Made by a program: the position numbers and the translations under genes. Below, piece by piece: positions 1 through 8,374 of a stretch of DNA of 64,000 bases (its first letter is position 1; each line of letters begins with the position of its first letter). The notes below the pieces were generated by a model, which searched no databases, was not told the origin of the DNA, and was given only the letters and a program-made list of their open reading frames with translations. Source of the stretch: Leeuwenhoekiella aestuarii (GTDB taxonomy: Bacteria; Bacteroidota; Bacteroidia; Flavobacteriales; Flavobacteriaceae); assembly GCF_004104055.1 (NCBI RefSeq), contig NZ_QOVJ01000003.1, positions 186,001 to 250,000 of the forward strand. The letters are read 5' to 3'.

Positions 1-1451
1 AGATTGATACGCTGCGATTCTCCCCCGGAAAGGGTGTTGGATTTTCGGTTTAACGTGAGGTAATTCAACCCCACTTTTGAAAGAAACTCTAATCTGCTTT
101 CAATCTCGGTCAACAGACGTTTTGCTATTTTGGTATCGTGTTCGCTCAGCTCTAACTGTTTGAAGAAGTCTGCTACTTTATCAAGCGGTAAACCTACCAG
201 ATCTGTGATCGTGGCGCCTCCAATCTTAACGTAATTGGCTTCTTTCCGCAGGCGTTTGCCCCCACAGGTTTTACAACGGGTTTTTCCGCGATAGCGCGAA
301 AGCATTACCCGATTCTGAATCTTATAAGCTTTTGATTCTAAAAATTCGAAGAATGAATGTAAGCCTTCAAAGTGTTTGTTTCCGTTCCAGATCAAATCTT
401 TTTGATCATTAGAAAGTTCGAAATACGGTTTATGTATCGGGAAATCAAATTTATACGCGTTATTCACGAGTTGGTCTCTATAATAACTCATACTATCCCC
501 ACGCCACGGAAAAATCGCATTTTCATAAACTGAAAGTGCCGTATTGGGGATTACCAGATCTTCATCGATACCTATAACATCACCATACCCCTCACAAGTA
601 GGACAAGCCCCATACGGATTGTTAAAACTGAATAGGTGCACATTAGGTTCGAGAAAACTCATCCCGTCTAACTCAAAACTGTTGCTGAAATGCCGTTGTT
701 TATGCGTAGTAAGGTCCTCTATAAAAGCTTCGCCTTTACCTTCAAAAAATGCCGTTTGTACGGCATCTGCCAGCCGGTTGTAAAAGTCTTCATCCTCTTT
801 TTTAATGATTCGGTCAACAACCAAAAAGAGTGTATCTGTTTTTTGGATGCTTCCGGCTTCTTCAATACGCACCACCTTGTCGTTAACTTTAATGCGTGCA
901 TACCCTTGTTGCTGCAGGATATTGAGTTTTTCTTCAACCTTTCGCCCTTCTTCAACAATAAATGGAGCCAACAATAACAATTTACTGCGCTCTTCAAAAG
1001 CACGTACATATTCAACAATATCCGTGACAGTATCTTTTTTGACTTCGTCTCCAGAACTAGGAGAGTAGGTCTTCCCGATGCGTGCAAAAAGTAATTTGAG
1101 ATAGTCATAAATCTCAGTAGAAGTTCCCACGGTCGAACGCGGGTTGGTACTGTTAACCTTTTGCTCAATAGCGATAGCAGGGGCAATACCTTTTATATAG
1201 TCAACCTTGGGTTTGTTTAAACGCCCTAAAAACTGGCGGGCATACGAAGACAAACTCTCCACATAGCGGCGTTGTCCTTCGGCATAAAGTGTATCAAATG
1301 CAAGGCTAGACTTACCTGAACCCGATAAACCGGTAATTACAACCAGTTTATTACGGGGGATTATGGTATTTATATTTTTTAAGTTGTGAAGCTTAGCCCC
1401 TTTAATGATGATATTCTGTTTAGGGTCCGCTTTAGAAACGTCAATGATCAT
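1..1451 (-). CDS. uvrA: UvrA excinuclease subunit A, N-terminal half (runs off the window)
   Basis: ATPase and damage-recognition subunit of the UvrABC nucleotide excision repair nuclease. About 483 codons are visible against roughly 940 for the family, and the 3' half lies beyond the left edge. Seen in the translation: Walker A GLSGSGKSSL near residue 35, the UvrA-typical YAEGQRRYVESLSSYARQF just after it, a CPTCEGYG zinc module, a second CKTCGGKR zinc strand, and the ABC signature LSGGESQRI at the very edge. The chosen ATG follows a good TAnnTTTG promoter by about 20 bases and gives the usual short N-terminus before the ABC domain. The gene is divergent from an ECF sigma factor. No frameshift was seen. 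The identification is secure; the absent C-terminal half cannot be judged. Confidence 0.96.
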   Translation of the reverse strand, partial: MIIDVSKADPKQNIIIKGAKLHNLKNINTIIPRNKLVVITGLSGSGKSSLAFDTLYAEGQRRYVESLSSYARQFLGRLNKPKVDYIKGIAPAIAIEQKVNSTNPRSTVGTSTEIYDYLKLLFARIGKTYSPSSGDEVKKDTVTDIVEYVRAFEERSKLLLLAPFIVEEGRKVEEKLNILQQQGYARIKVNDKVVRIEEAGSIQKTDTLFLVVDRIIKKEDEDFYNRLADAVQTAFFEGKGEAFIEDLTTHKQRHFSNSFELDGMSFLEPNVHLFSFNNPYGACPTCEGYGDVIGIDEDLVIPNTALSVYENAIFPWRGDSMSYYRDQLVNNAYKFDFPIHKPYFELSNDQKDLIWNGNKHFEGLHSFFEFLESKAYKIQNRVMLSRYRGKTRCKTCGGKRLRKEANYVKIGGATITDLVGLPLDKVADFFKQLELSEHDTKIAKRLLTEIESRLEFLSKVGLNYLTLNRKSNTLSGGESQRIN

Positions 1452-1470
1452 AGCAATAAGTATAGGTGTG

Positions 1471-1504
1471 CAAAGATAATTTATAGTATGGATAACCCAT
1501 CAAA
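1471..1504 (-). promoter_or_regulatory. Bacteroidota-type promoter of uvrA
   Basis: On the minus strand a TTTG box and a TATCTTTG box lie 22 bases apart, matching the -33 TTTG / -7 TAnnTTTG pattern of Bacteroidota housekeeping promoters. The -7 box lies about 20 bases upstream of the uvrA ATG. Confidence 0.6.
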
Positions 1505-1548
1505 GATTTGCCCAACGTCCTGTTAATGTTAAAATTGTAGAAGGGGTG

Positions 1549-1580
1549 TTGTTTATTTGGAATGAAAGTTGTTATATTTG
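1549..1580 (+). promoter_or_regulatory. Promoter of the first ECF sigma factor gene
   Basis: TTG, 21 bases, then TATATTTG: a close match to the Bacteroidota housekeeping promoter. It lies about 100 bases upstream of the sigma factor ATG, leaving a long 5' leader. Confidence 0.55.
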
Positions 1581-1681
1581 ACTCAATATTAACAAATAGC
1601 GAAAGGCCTATATCTGAAAATTACTTTTTAAAATTTTGACCGATCCCCAAAGGATCAACTTTAACCTACAAAAGTAATTAT

Positions 1682-2266
1682 ATGGAAGATATGTTAATAA
1701 CTGACGCAGTCCTGGTCAGCAACTACATACAGGGCGATGAAGCGGCACTTTCTGTTTTAATATCGAGACATCAACAACGCATATATAGTTTTATTTATTC
1801 TAAGGTTTACGACCGGGATGTAACTGAAGACATTTTTCAAGACACCTTTATCAAAGTAATTCGCACCTTAAAACGCGGCGGATATAACGAAGAGGGAAAG
1901 TTTTTACCCTGGGTGATGCGTATTTCGCACAATCTGGTGATTGATTATTTTAGAAAGAACAAGCGCATGCCGAAATTTGATAATACCGGCGATTTCAACA
2001 TATTTTCTGTTTTGGGAGATCCCGATCTAAACGCCGAAAAGCGTATTATTAAAGATCAGGTAGAAGAAGACGTGCGTAAACTCATTGAGGAATTGCCTGA
2101 AGATCAACGTGATGTTCTTTTGATGCGTATCTATAAAGACATGAGTTTTAAAGAAATCGCAGAGCGTACCGATGTAAGCATCAACACGGCATTGGGGCGC
2201 ATGCGTTATGCGTTGATCAACCTGAGAAAGGTGATTGAAAAAAACAATATAATTTTAACAAATTGA
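1682..2266 (+). CDS. ECF-type sigma-70 family RNA polymerase sigma factor
   Basis: A 194-residue sigma factor with region 2 (about residues 25-95; the EDIFQDTFIKV and FLPWVMRISHNLVIDYFRK segments are typical of regions 2.2-2.4) and a region 4 helix-turn-helix (about 130-185; LPEDQRDVLLMRIYKDMSFKEIA). There are no region 1 or 3 domains, so it is of the ECF group. No recognisable anti-sigma gene follows; the next gene is a 48-residue protein ending at a strong terminator, so any control must come from elsewhere or from the small protein. The gene is divergent from uvrA. Family assignment is firm, while target genes and signal cannot be read from sequence. Confidence 0.93.
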   Translation: MEDMLITDAVLVSNYIQGDEAALSVLISRHQQRIYSFIYSKVYDRDVTEDIFQDTFIKVIRTLKRGGYNEEGKFLPWVMRISHNLVIDYFRKNKRMPKFDNTGDFNIFSVLGDPDLNAEKRIIKDQVEEDVRKLIEELPEDQRDVLLMRIYKDMSFKEIAERTDVSINTALGRMRYALINLRKVIEKNNIILTN

Positions 2267-2324
2267 GATAAACTAAATCTAAAAAGTGTGCGTTATAGGT
2301 AGACTATTAACCAAACGTCATTTG

Positions 2325-2471
2325 ATGGAAAACATTTACTCCAAGAAATCGTGTGATCACGATAAAAACTTACAACCTTCTAAAGAGACGGTTAACCGCA
2401 TTTTAAATTATTCTAAGGCTTTAAGTGTTATGAATACCAAATTTGGGAAGATTGAGAACCTTCTCAATTAA
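2325..2471 (+). CDS. Small hypothetical protein downstream of the sigma factor
   Basis: A 48-residue, hydrophilic, lysine/asparagine-rich protein with no membrane segment and a single cysteine. The internal ATG is preferred over an upstream non-ATG start because the upstream extension has no support. It follows the sigma gene by about 60 bases on the same strand and ends a few bases before a strong terminator, so the two are probably one transcript. Function is unknown; a small regulator of the sigma factor is only a guess from position. Confidence 0.6.
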   Translation: MENIYSKKSCDHDKNLQPSKETVNRILNYSKALSVMNTKFGKIENLLN

Positions 2472-2480
2472 AACTGAAAA

Positions 2481-2506
2481 GCCCCGCTAAACAGCGGGGC
2501 TTTTTG
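2481..2506 (+). terminator. Rho-independent terminator after the sigma factor operon
   Basis: Perfect 7-bp GC-rich stem (GCCCCGC/GCGGGGC), 6-base loop, then TTTTT. Confidence 0.92.
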
Positions 2507-2530
2507 ATTTAAGGTTATTAAGATCATTTT

Positions 2531-2896
2531 TTAAGACCGAGGCAATTTAAAACGACTTAAAACTTTATATACATTTTCAGGGTCATCTTGAGCGTGATAG
2601 TTAAAATGAATTTGTTTAATATTTACTTCATAGGTTTCGCCCGAATATGGATATTCTGGCATGCAAATCAATTTGGGTTTGAATTTCGTTTCTTGAGTGA
2701 GAATAGCTATAGGATTTTCAATAGCTACACTCCAAGTTGCTTTGCCACCGCTTATTAAGGGGAGGTAGTTGTTAAGAATAATGTGTTTGATGATATCTGA
2801 TATTTTCCAATTGGATTGAATTGTGATCTCTTGTAAATGAGAATCTATATCATCTCCTGCAGCTACACTGTCTCTATTAATTTTTATAGTTTTCAC
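2531..2896 (-). CDS. Hypothetical protein downstream of nth
   Basis: A 121-residue cytoplasmic protein without signal peptide or membrane helix. It begins one base after the stop codon of endonuclease III, so it is very likely translated from the same message. No motif was recognised; the sequence alternates predicted strands and short helices. It converges on the sigma factor terminator. Coding status is supported by tight spacing and an uninterrupted frame; function is not known. Confidence 0.7.
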   Translation of the reverse strand: MKTIKINRDSVAAGDDIDSHLQEITIQSNWKISDIIKHIILNNYLPLISGGKATWSVAIENPIAILTQETKFKPKLICMPEYPYSGETYEVNIKQIHFNYHAQDDPENVYKVLSRFKLPRS

Positions 2897-2897
2897 C

Positions 2898-3554
2898 CTA
2901 TTTCTTCCCTTTATAATATTCTTTTAAAACACTTTTGCGACCTATGGTTGCGGTGATGATATCTTTATTGAGATCCCATCCGCGGGCCGGACTGTATTGC
3001 CGCCCGTACCAAATGATTTGCAGGTGTAGTTCGTTCCAAAGATCTTTAGGAAAAAGTCGCTTGGCATCTTTTTCGGTTTGAACTACGTTTTTACCGTTGG
3101 TTAAATTCCAGCGGTACATGAGCCGGTGTATGTGTGTATCTACCGGAAATGCCGGTATATTAAACGCCTGTGCCACAACAACGCTCGCCGTTTTATGACC
3201 TACAGCCGGTAATTGCTCCAGTTCTTCAATACTTTCAGGAACCCTTCCGTTGTACTTGTCAATTAAAATATGGGAGAGGCCGTGTATACCTTTTGCTTTC
3301 ATCGGCGACAAGCCCACCGGTTTGATGATCTCCCGTATTTCTTCCACAGAAAGCTTTATCATATCGTACGGATTATCTGCAACTTCAAATAAAAGCGGTG
3401 TTATTTGATTTACTTTCACATCGGTACTTTGCGCACTCATCAAAACAGCGATGAGCAATGTATATGGATCTTTATGATCTAACGGGATGGGAATTTGCGG
3501 ATACAAACGCTTTAACGTATCTATAACAAAGGTTACCTTATCAGCTTTAGTCAT
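2898..3554 (-). CDS. nth: Endonuclease III-type DNA glycosylase/AP lyase lacking the iron-sulfur cysteines
   Basis: Base-excision repair glycosylase of the HhH-GPD superfamily (218 residues). Seen: helix-hairpin-helix LPAVGHKTA with the catalytic lysine at residue 121, and the conserved aspartate at 139 in VDTHIHR. Classical Nth carries a C-terminal Cys-X6-Cys-X2-Cys-X5-Cys [4Fe-4S] cluster just after the HGR motif; here the equivalent segment YGRQYSPARGWDLNKDI has no cysteine, and the whole protein contains none. The fold and catalytic residues are intact, so it is a cluster-free Nth rather than a broken gene. Divergent from the thiol peroxidase gene. Confidence 0.93.
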   Translation of the reverse strand: MTKADKVTFVIDTLKRLYPQIPIPLDHKDPYTLLIAVLMSAQSTDVKVNQITPLLFEVADNPYDMIKLSVEEIREIIKPVGLSPMKAKGIHGLSHILIDKYNGRVPESIEELEQLPAVGHKTASVVVAQAFNIPAFPVDTHIHRLMYRWNLTNGKNVVQTEKDAKRLFPKDLWNELHLQIIWYGRQYSPARGWDLNKDIITATIGRKSVLKEYYKGKK

Positions 3555-3584
3555 TATCTGTAATTTTAGGGTCTGATTGCAAAA

Positions 3585-3598
3585 GAAGCACGTGCTTC
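3585..3598. promoter_or_regulatory. 14-bp perfect palindrome between nth and bcp
   Basis: GAAGCACGTGCTTC is a perfect inverted repeat in the 82-base gap between two divergent stress-related genes, where both promoters must lie. The position suits a shared operator, but no known regulator site was matched. Confidence 0.4.
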
Positions 3599-3636
3599 AT
3601 TATAAATTAGCGTAATAATACTAAAATTAAACCGAT

Positions 3637-4086
3637 ATGAACATGCTTAAAGAAGGAGATCAAGTACCAGATTTTACAACAACAGATCAGGACGGTAACG
3701 CAGTTACATGGAGTGATTATGCAACTAAAAAAGTTGTGGTGTTCTTTTATCCTAAGGCTTCTACACCGGGTTGTACAGCTGAAGCGTGTAACCTGAGAGA
3801 TCATTACAAAGAGCTACAAGCTGAAGGTTACGAGCTGTTGGGAGTAAGTGCAGATTCAGAAAAACGCCAAAGTAATTTTAAAACAAAATATGAGTTTCCT
3901 TTTCCGTTATTAGCAGATGAAGATAAAACAGTTATCAATGCTTTTGGGGTATGGGGACCTAAGAAATTTATGGGGAAAGAATACGACGGGATTCATCGCA
4001 CCACATTTATTGTAGAGAATGGAACGGTAACACGTGTCATCGGAAAAGTAAAAACAAAAGATCACGCTGCGCAGATTTTAGAATAA
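3637..4086 (+). CDS. bcp: Thioredoxin-dependent thiol peroxidase (Bcp/PrxQ)
   Basis: Peroxiredoxin that reduces hydroperoxides in the cytoplasm. The 149-residue length fits the family. The active-site segment PKASTPGCTAEACNLRD has the peroxidatic cysteine at 46 and the resolving cysteine at 51, the five-residue spacing of the atypical 2-Cys Bcp/PrxQ group. The first ATG is used; an in-frame ATG two codons later is equally possible. It is divergent from nth and ends at its own terminator, so it is monocistronic. Confidence 0.95.
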   Translation: MNMLKEGDQVPDFTTTDQDGNAVTWSDYATKKVVVFFYPKASTPGCTAEACNLRDHYKELQAEGYELLGVSADSEKRQSNFKTKYEFPFPLLADEDKTVINAFGVWGPKKFMGKEYDGIHRTTFIVENGTVTRVIGKVKTKDHAAQILE

Positions 4087-4115
4087 TAGAATTTTATTTT
4101 AAATAAATAATTGAA

Positions 4116-4142
4116 AGACTGCTTATTAGCGGTCTTTTTTTT
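4116..4142 (+). terminator. Terminator after bcp
   Basis: Stem AGACTGC/GCGGTCT (one G-U pair), 6-base loop, followed by a run of T. Confidence 0.85.
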
Positions 4143-4321
4143 TGTTATCCGTTAGATCTCATTAACACAAGTCTTTAGAACAGGTTTAAATAGTGATGTT
4201 TAGGTAACCTTTTTAATATTCAATTAATTCAAAGTTAATTCAACCACGATACTGAATTAACCTTCTTGACGCGTCATAAGAATAGATTTGTTTGAAACTA
4301 AAAATCAAACTTTATTTAAAA

Positions 4322-5881
4322 ATGACTACACTAAAAAAACTTCTTTTTAATCTGATGATACTCGCATCACTAGGTATTGTATTTATTGCTTGTGAAGGCG
4401 AAGACGGTCTTGATGGAGCAGACGGAGTTGATGGCGTTGATGGAACCGACGGCATTGACGGTGAGGATGGTGAAGATTTTACCCCAACTGCAGCAATGTT
4501 TGCAAACAAATCAAGCTTAGCTCCACTCGTACAAATGTCACCGGCTTTTAACTTTGTTAAGCCTTATTCGTTGATCAGTACTTCTGATGTGATCGGGGAA
4601 ACTAACTTTCAAATGGCAGGTTCTGCTGATGGAGCAGGATTTTTAAAAGATCCTAACAGCGATGGGTATATCTATGTGGTGAATAATGAAGATCACTATG
4701 CTGTTTCACGTATTTTCTTAGATGAGAATTTGATTCCTGTAAAAGGTGATTACTTGTTAAACTCAGGTGTTTCAGACTGGGCACGTCAATGTAGCGCTAC
4801 GATGTGTGAAGCCGCCATTCACGGTGGAGCTAAAGATATTTTCTTATCCGCATCAGAAAGCTACAGTAATAAAGTAAAAGCGATAGACCCTTTAGTTGAG
4901 ACTCCAACGCCCACTGCAGATTTTGGTCTGGCAGCATTGGGAGAGTTTTCCTGGGAGAATGCAGTACCATTACCTAAAGACGCTTATAGCGGTAAAACCG
5001 TAATTATAGGTGGTGATGATGACTCTAGTGGTTCTGAAGGCCAGGTAGTGTTGTATTACTCAGAAAACGGTGATGCCGATTTAGAAGGAGGTAATGTATA
5101 TGTTTTAAAATTAAAGCAGGTTTCTGATGGTAACGGTGGTATTGTTGATGTTGCTGCAGATCAGATTTACAATGAGGGTGATCTTGATTTTAGAGCTAGT
5201 TATGATGTGGAGTTTGTAGCGATTCCTAATGCTTCTTCTTTGAGTGTGAGTGAGATGGAAGACGCTTGTGTAGCGGTTGGTGCTTCTGCTTTTATGCGTG
5301 TTGAAGATGTAGATTATCAGAAAGGTTCTGCGGCAAATAACCGCAATGTATATTTTGCGGTAACCGGTAGAGGTCCGGGTGCAGGTACTTATAATGACTG
5401 GGGAACACTCTATAAATTAGAATTGGATGAAGCTGCTCCTTTAACCGGAAAACTGACTCAGGTCGTAAGTGGTAACACGGATACCAATAATGCAGATGGT
5501 AACCTGTCTAGCTTACAAAGTCCAGATAATATTTGTGTGACTGAAAACTATGTATACTTTCAGGAAGACCCTAACTCATTCTCTAGAAATCACAACTCCT
5601 ACATCTACCAGAGTGATCTAAATGGTGATAACATCGATGTGGTTTTACGTTTAAAAGTTGATCAAAATTTAGCTGAAGATCCCGGCGTTGTGTATAACGG
5701 AGAGTTTGGTTCTTTAATTGATGTTTCTGATAAAGTAGGAGTAGCGGGTACTTTTATTTTGGCGCTACAACCGCATTATTGGACTGATGATTTCTTTAAG
5801 GGATTAGATGGGCACATCATAGACGGTCGTGAGAACAGACAAGGTTCTCAGGTAATCTTATTGCAAGGTTTACCTAGATAA
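4322..5881 (+). CDS. Collagen-like, PhoX-like (DUF839-type) secreted lipoprotein
   Basis: The start is placed at the ATG that yields a lipoprotein signal (hydrophobic core ending VFIAC); an upstream TTG would bury it. Directly after the lipidated cysteine come about eight Gly-X-Asp/Glu triplets (about residues 22-48), a short collagen-like stalk. The remaining about 470 residues resemble the beta-propeller PhoX/DUF839 family: a cysteine-bearing RQCSATMCEA stretch, the FSWENAVPLP and VIIGGDDD segments, and the GNVYVLKLKQ strand are in the family order. PhoX enzymes are calcium/iron phosphatases, but catalytic ligands could not be confirmed here. The next gene on the same strand is a di-haem peroxidase, with a terminator-like hairpin between. 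Confidence 0.65.
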   Translation: MTTLKKLLFNLMILASLGIVFIACEGEDGLDGADGVDGVDGTDGIDGEDGEDFTPTAAMFANKSSLAPLVQMSPAFNFVKPYSLISTSDVIGETNFQMAGSADGAGFLKDPNSDGYIYVVNNEDHYAVSRIFLDENLIPVKGDYLLNSGVSDWARQCSATMCEAAIHGGAKDIFLSASESYSNKVKAIDPLVETPTPTADFGLAALGEFSWENAVPLPKDAYSGKTVIIGGDDDSSGSEGQVVLYYSENGDADLEGGNVYVLKLKQVSDGNGGIVDVAADQIYNEGDLDFRASYDVEFVAIPNASSLSVSEMEDACVAVGASAFMRVEDVDYQKGSAANNRNVYFAVTGRGPGAGTYNDWGTLYKLELDEAAPLTGKLTQVVSGNTDTNNADGNLSSLQSPDNICVTENYVYFQEDPNSFSRNHNSYIYQSDLNGDNIDVVLRLKVDQNLAEDPGVVYNGEFGSLIDVSDKVGVAGTFILALQPHYWTDDFFKGLDGHIIDGRENRQGSQVILLQGLPR

Positions 5882-5906
5882 GTCAGTTTATAATTTAACG
5901 TCTTTA

Positions 5907-5933
5907 AACCTCCACAAACATGTGGAGGTTTTG
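5907..5933 (+). terminator. Terminator or attenuator between the PhoX-like gene and the peroxidase gene
   Basis: Perfect 9-bp stem (AACCTCCAC/GTGGAGGTT) with a 6-base loop and only a short T tract, so some read-through into the peroxidase gene is plausible. Confidence 0.7.
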
Positions 5934-5963
5934 TCATAAATACAAACAGCATCTTTTTTTAGT

Positions 5964-7784
5964 ATGAAGCGTATTTTAATAACCGGTATTCTCATTGCAT
6001 CATTTGTTACTTCATGTAAGACCGAAACCAAAGATCAGGATCAACTCACCGCTTTGGTAGACTGGCAACCTGCTCAGGAATATTATAAAAATCATCTGGA
6101 TACTGCTATACAGTATTTAGATTCTCTGGCACTAACGCCTATTGAAGATCCTAAGACTAAAACATACTTCAAAAAAGCTCGTGTTGCTTTTAAAAAAGCA
6201 GAACCCTATGCATCGTATATAAATCCTGAAGTAGGACATCGCGCTAACGGACCGGCCTTGCCTTTTTTGACCGACGATTCTCAGAAAGTTCTGGAGCCTG
6301 TTGGTTTGCAAAAACTGGAAGAGTCTATTTACGAAGGTGTGGCGAATGCAGCGATTTATCAAAATGAATTGCGGCTTACCAAAGGACTTTTAGAAATTTT
6401 AAAAGGCAATATCACCCAGCGCGAACTCAATGCAGAACGTTTTTTTATCGCTACGCATCAGCAATTGATGCGTATGATAAGTTTGGCGATTGCCGGTTTT
6501 GATACGCCGGTAAGCGGTTTGGGGCTCGCAGAAACCCAACAATCCTTGCAAAGTTTGCAACGTGTTTATGAGTTGAGTATTGCTGAGCGTATTGTTGAAA
6601 ACGATGCCCAATTAGATCAGGAATTTAAATATCAGATTCAGGATGCGATTGCATTTATTGAGACAAATGTTGATTTTGAGACTTTTGACCGTTATACGTT
6701 TATCAGAGATTACTTCAATCCCATAACGCGCAGTTGGGTTGCTATTCGCAAAACTTCCGGTTTATGGGAGCCTGTGTTGAATAAGCCCTTCAATTTTGAT
6801 GCACCCACTTTTTTTGAAGAAGATTCTTTTAATATAGAATACTTCAGGGCGATCACCAATCGCAATCCTTCCGAAGCTAAAATTGCATTGGGCAAACGCT
6901 TGTTCTTTGATAAGAACTTATCTCAGGCGAAGGATATGGCTTGCGTGACCTGTCACAATCCGAAGTTGGCTTATACAGACGGACTCGTAACCAATCTGAA
7001 TAACTCGGGTAATCCGTTAAAACGCAATTCACCTACCTTGGTCAATGCTATCTTTCAACGTGGTTTTTTCTGGGATGGCAGAGCCGAGACTTTACTGGCG
7101 CAAATTTCGGGCGTGTTCACCAATAAAGAGGAATTCAACAGCAGTGTTCATGAATTTTCTGATGAGGTCCTGAAAGATTCTACGTATTATAAAGCTTTTC
7201 AAGAAGTATTTGGTACGCGCCGTAAATGGAGTAATGACGAAACCATAAAAGCACTTTCGGCTTATATATCTACGCTTAACGGTTTCAGTTCTAAATTTGA
7301 TAAGAATATCAGAGGCGAAGTAGACACGTTCACAGCGTCTGAAAAACTGGGTATGAACTTGTTTATGGGAAAAGCTTTGTGCGCAACATGTCACTTTATG
7401 CCCTTGACCAGCGGAACCGTTCCGCCATTTTTTACCGATACTGAAAAAGAAGTTATAGGGGTTCCGGAGACTGTTGCTAATAAACAACTTGATGATGATC
7501 TGGGTTTTTATTTTATGTATAATGAGCCTATACAATTAGGAATGTTCAAAACCCCTACGGTACGTAATGTGTCGCTTACCGCGCCGTATATGCATAACGG
7601 CGTATATCAAAGTTTAGAAGAAGTTATTGATTTTTACAATAAGGGAGGCGGTGGTGGTCTGGGCTTTGATTTACCGCACCAGACTTTGCCCTTTGATGCT
7701 CTCAATCTTACTGATACTGAGCAAACAGCTCTGGTAGATTTCTTAAAAACTCTTACAGATGTCCCTCAGGAAACCGAATATTAG
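5964..7784 (+). CDS. Di-haem cytochrome c peroxidase lipoprotein with extra N-terminal helical domain
   Basis: The 606-residue exported lipoprotein has a lipobox ending VTSC at residue 18. Residues about 20-265 are a helical region absent from classical CcpA/MauG proteins; its LEPVGLQKLEE motif recalls the imelysin/EfeO-like domains often fused to Bacteroidota peroxidases, an inference. Residues about 295-600 are the di-haem peroxidase with two haem c sites, CVTCH and CATCH, and a candidate distal Met ligand in APYMHNG. Such enzymes take electrons from cytochromes to reduce H2O2 or oxidise protein substrates in the periplasm. It lies 82 bases after the PhoX-like lipoprotein gene. Confidence 0.9.
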   Translation: MKRILITGILIASFVTSCKTETKDQDQLTALVDWQPAQEYYKNHLDTAIQYLDSLALTPIEDPKTKTYFKKARVAFKKAEPYASYINPEVGHRANGPALPFLTDDSQKVLEPVGLQKLEESIYEGVANAAIYQNELRLTKGLLEILKGNITQRELNAERFFIATHQQLMRMISLAIAGFDTPVSGLGLAETQQSLQSLQRVYELSIAERIVENDAQLDQEFKYQIQDAIAFIETNVDFETFDRYTFIRDYFNPITRSWVAIRKTSGLWEPVLNKPFNFDAPTFFEEDSFNIEYFRAITNRNPSEAKIALGKRLFFDKNLSQAKDMACVTCHNPKLAYTDGLVTNLNNSGNPLKRNSPTLVNAIFQRGFFWDGRAETLLAQISGVFTNKEEFNSSVHEFSDEVLKDSTYYKAFQEVFGTRRKWSNDETIKALSAYISTLNGFSSKFDKNIRGEVDTFTASEKLGMNLFMGKALCATCHFMPLTSGTVPPFFTDTEKEVIGVPETVANKQLDDDLGFYFMYNEPIQLGMFKTPTVRNVSLTAPYMHNGVYQSLEEVIDFYNKGGGGGLGFDLPHQTLPFDALNLTDTEQTALVDFLKTLTDVPQETEY

Positions 7785-7854
7785 CTTTCTTTAAAGCGCG
7801 TTTGAGGCTCATTATATTTAAATGTGGGTGGCTGTGTAAAATAGTTCAAACTTT

Positions 7855-7881
7855 AGCAACAACTTAACAGGTTGCTGTTTT
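7855..7881 (+). terminator. Possible terminator after the peroxidase gene
   Basis: AGCAAC, a 10-base loop, GTTGCT, then GTTTT. A short stem with a modest T tract. Confidence 0.45.
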
Positions 7882-7888
7882 AACTTTG
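7881..7888 (+). promoter_or_regulatory. TAACTTTG -7 box just upstream of a start codon
   Basis: TAACTTTG ends eight bases before the ATG of the next gene, predicting a transcript with almost no 5' leader. The -33 box is poor. Confidence 0.4.
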
Positions 7889-7896
7889 TGCCTGTA

Positions 7897-8268
7897 ATGA
7901 AGGCATTTATCTATTCTGTATGTATGTTCTTGTTCCTGCTTTTTGGAGTAGGGCAGACGACGTATGGTTTTTCTTCAGAAACGACTTCTTTACAAAAACA
8001 CGATACCTCAAACCATACGGCGGTTATTGAGCGTGCCAATGACAAAGCGGTTACCGTTGAGCAACTCACGCTTGAAGAGCAAGAAGTTTCGGTAAGTGTT
8101 GAACTGCACCAACAGCAGGCAGATCGCTTTAGTAATTTTAGTGGCTCAGGAAAGCATCCTTACCTGTTTACGTTATCGGCTTATTCCAACTATTTAGAGC
8201 GATCTCTACTCATCAATCCGTCGTGTGCCAGGCTGGTGCTTATATTTCCATTCCATTTATTTCCGTAA
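7897..8268 (+). CDS. Small exported hypothetical protein
   Basis: 123 residues starting at an ATG; an in-frame GTG three codons earlier is less likely. It has a clear N-terminal hydrophobic signal segment (about residues 4-20), a polar Ser/Thr/Gln/Glu-rich middle, and a second hydrophobic patch at the extreme C-terminus (LVLIFPFHLFP). No family was recognised. Its own TAnnTTTG box lies directly upstream, so it is probably transcribed separately from the peroxidase. Confidence 0.6.
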   Translation: MKAFIYSVCMFLFLLFGVGQTTYGFSSETTSLQKHDTSNHTAVIERANDKAVTVEQLTLEEQEVSVSVELHQQQADRFSNFSGSGKHPYLFTLSAYSNYLERSLLINPSCARLVLIFPFHLFP

Positions 8269-8374
8269 TCTGTATTCTTTTTTAAAACTCACGTATGCAG
8301 TTTGTTAATCTGTAATACGTCTTTGTGATGCTTTGCATCCCTTCACTATTTTAAAAACAGCATACCTTATTATT

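Noticed and set aside
4312-4509. Minus-strand Ser/Pro-repeat frame
   Set aside because: It is the antisense of the Gly-X-Asp collagen-like codons of the PhoX-like lipoprotein gene, so its repetitiveness is derivative.
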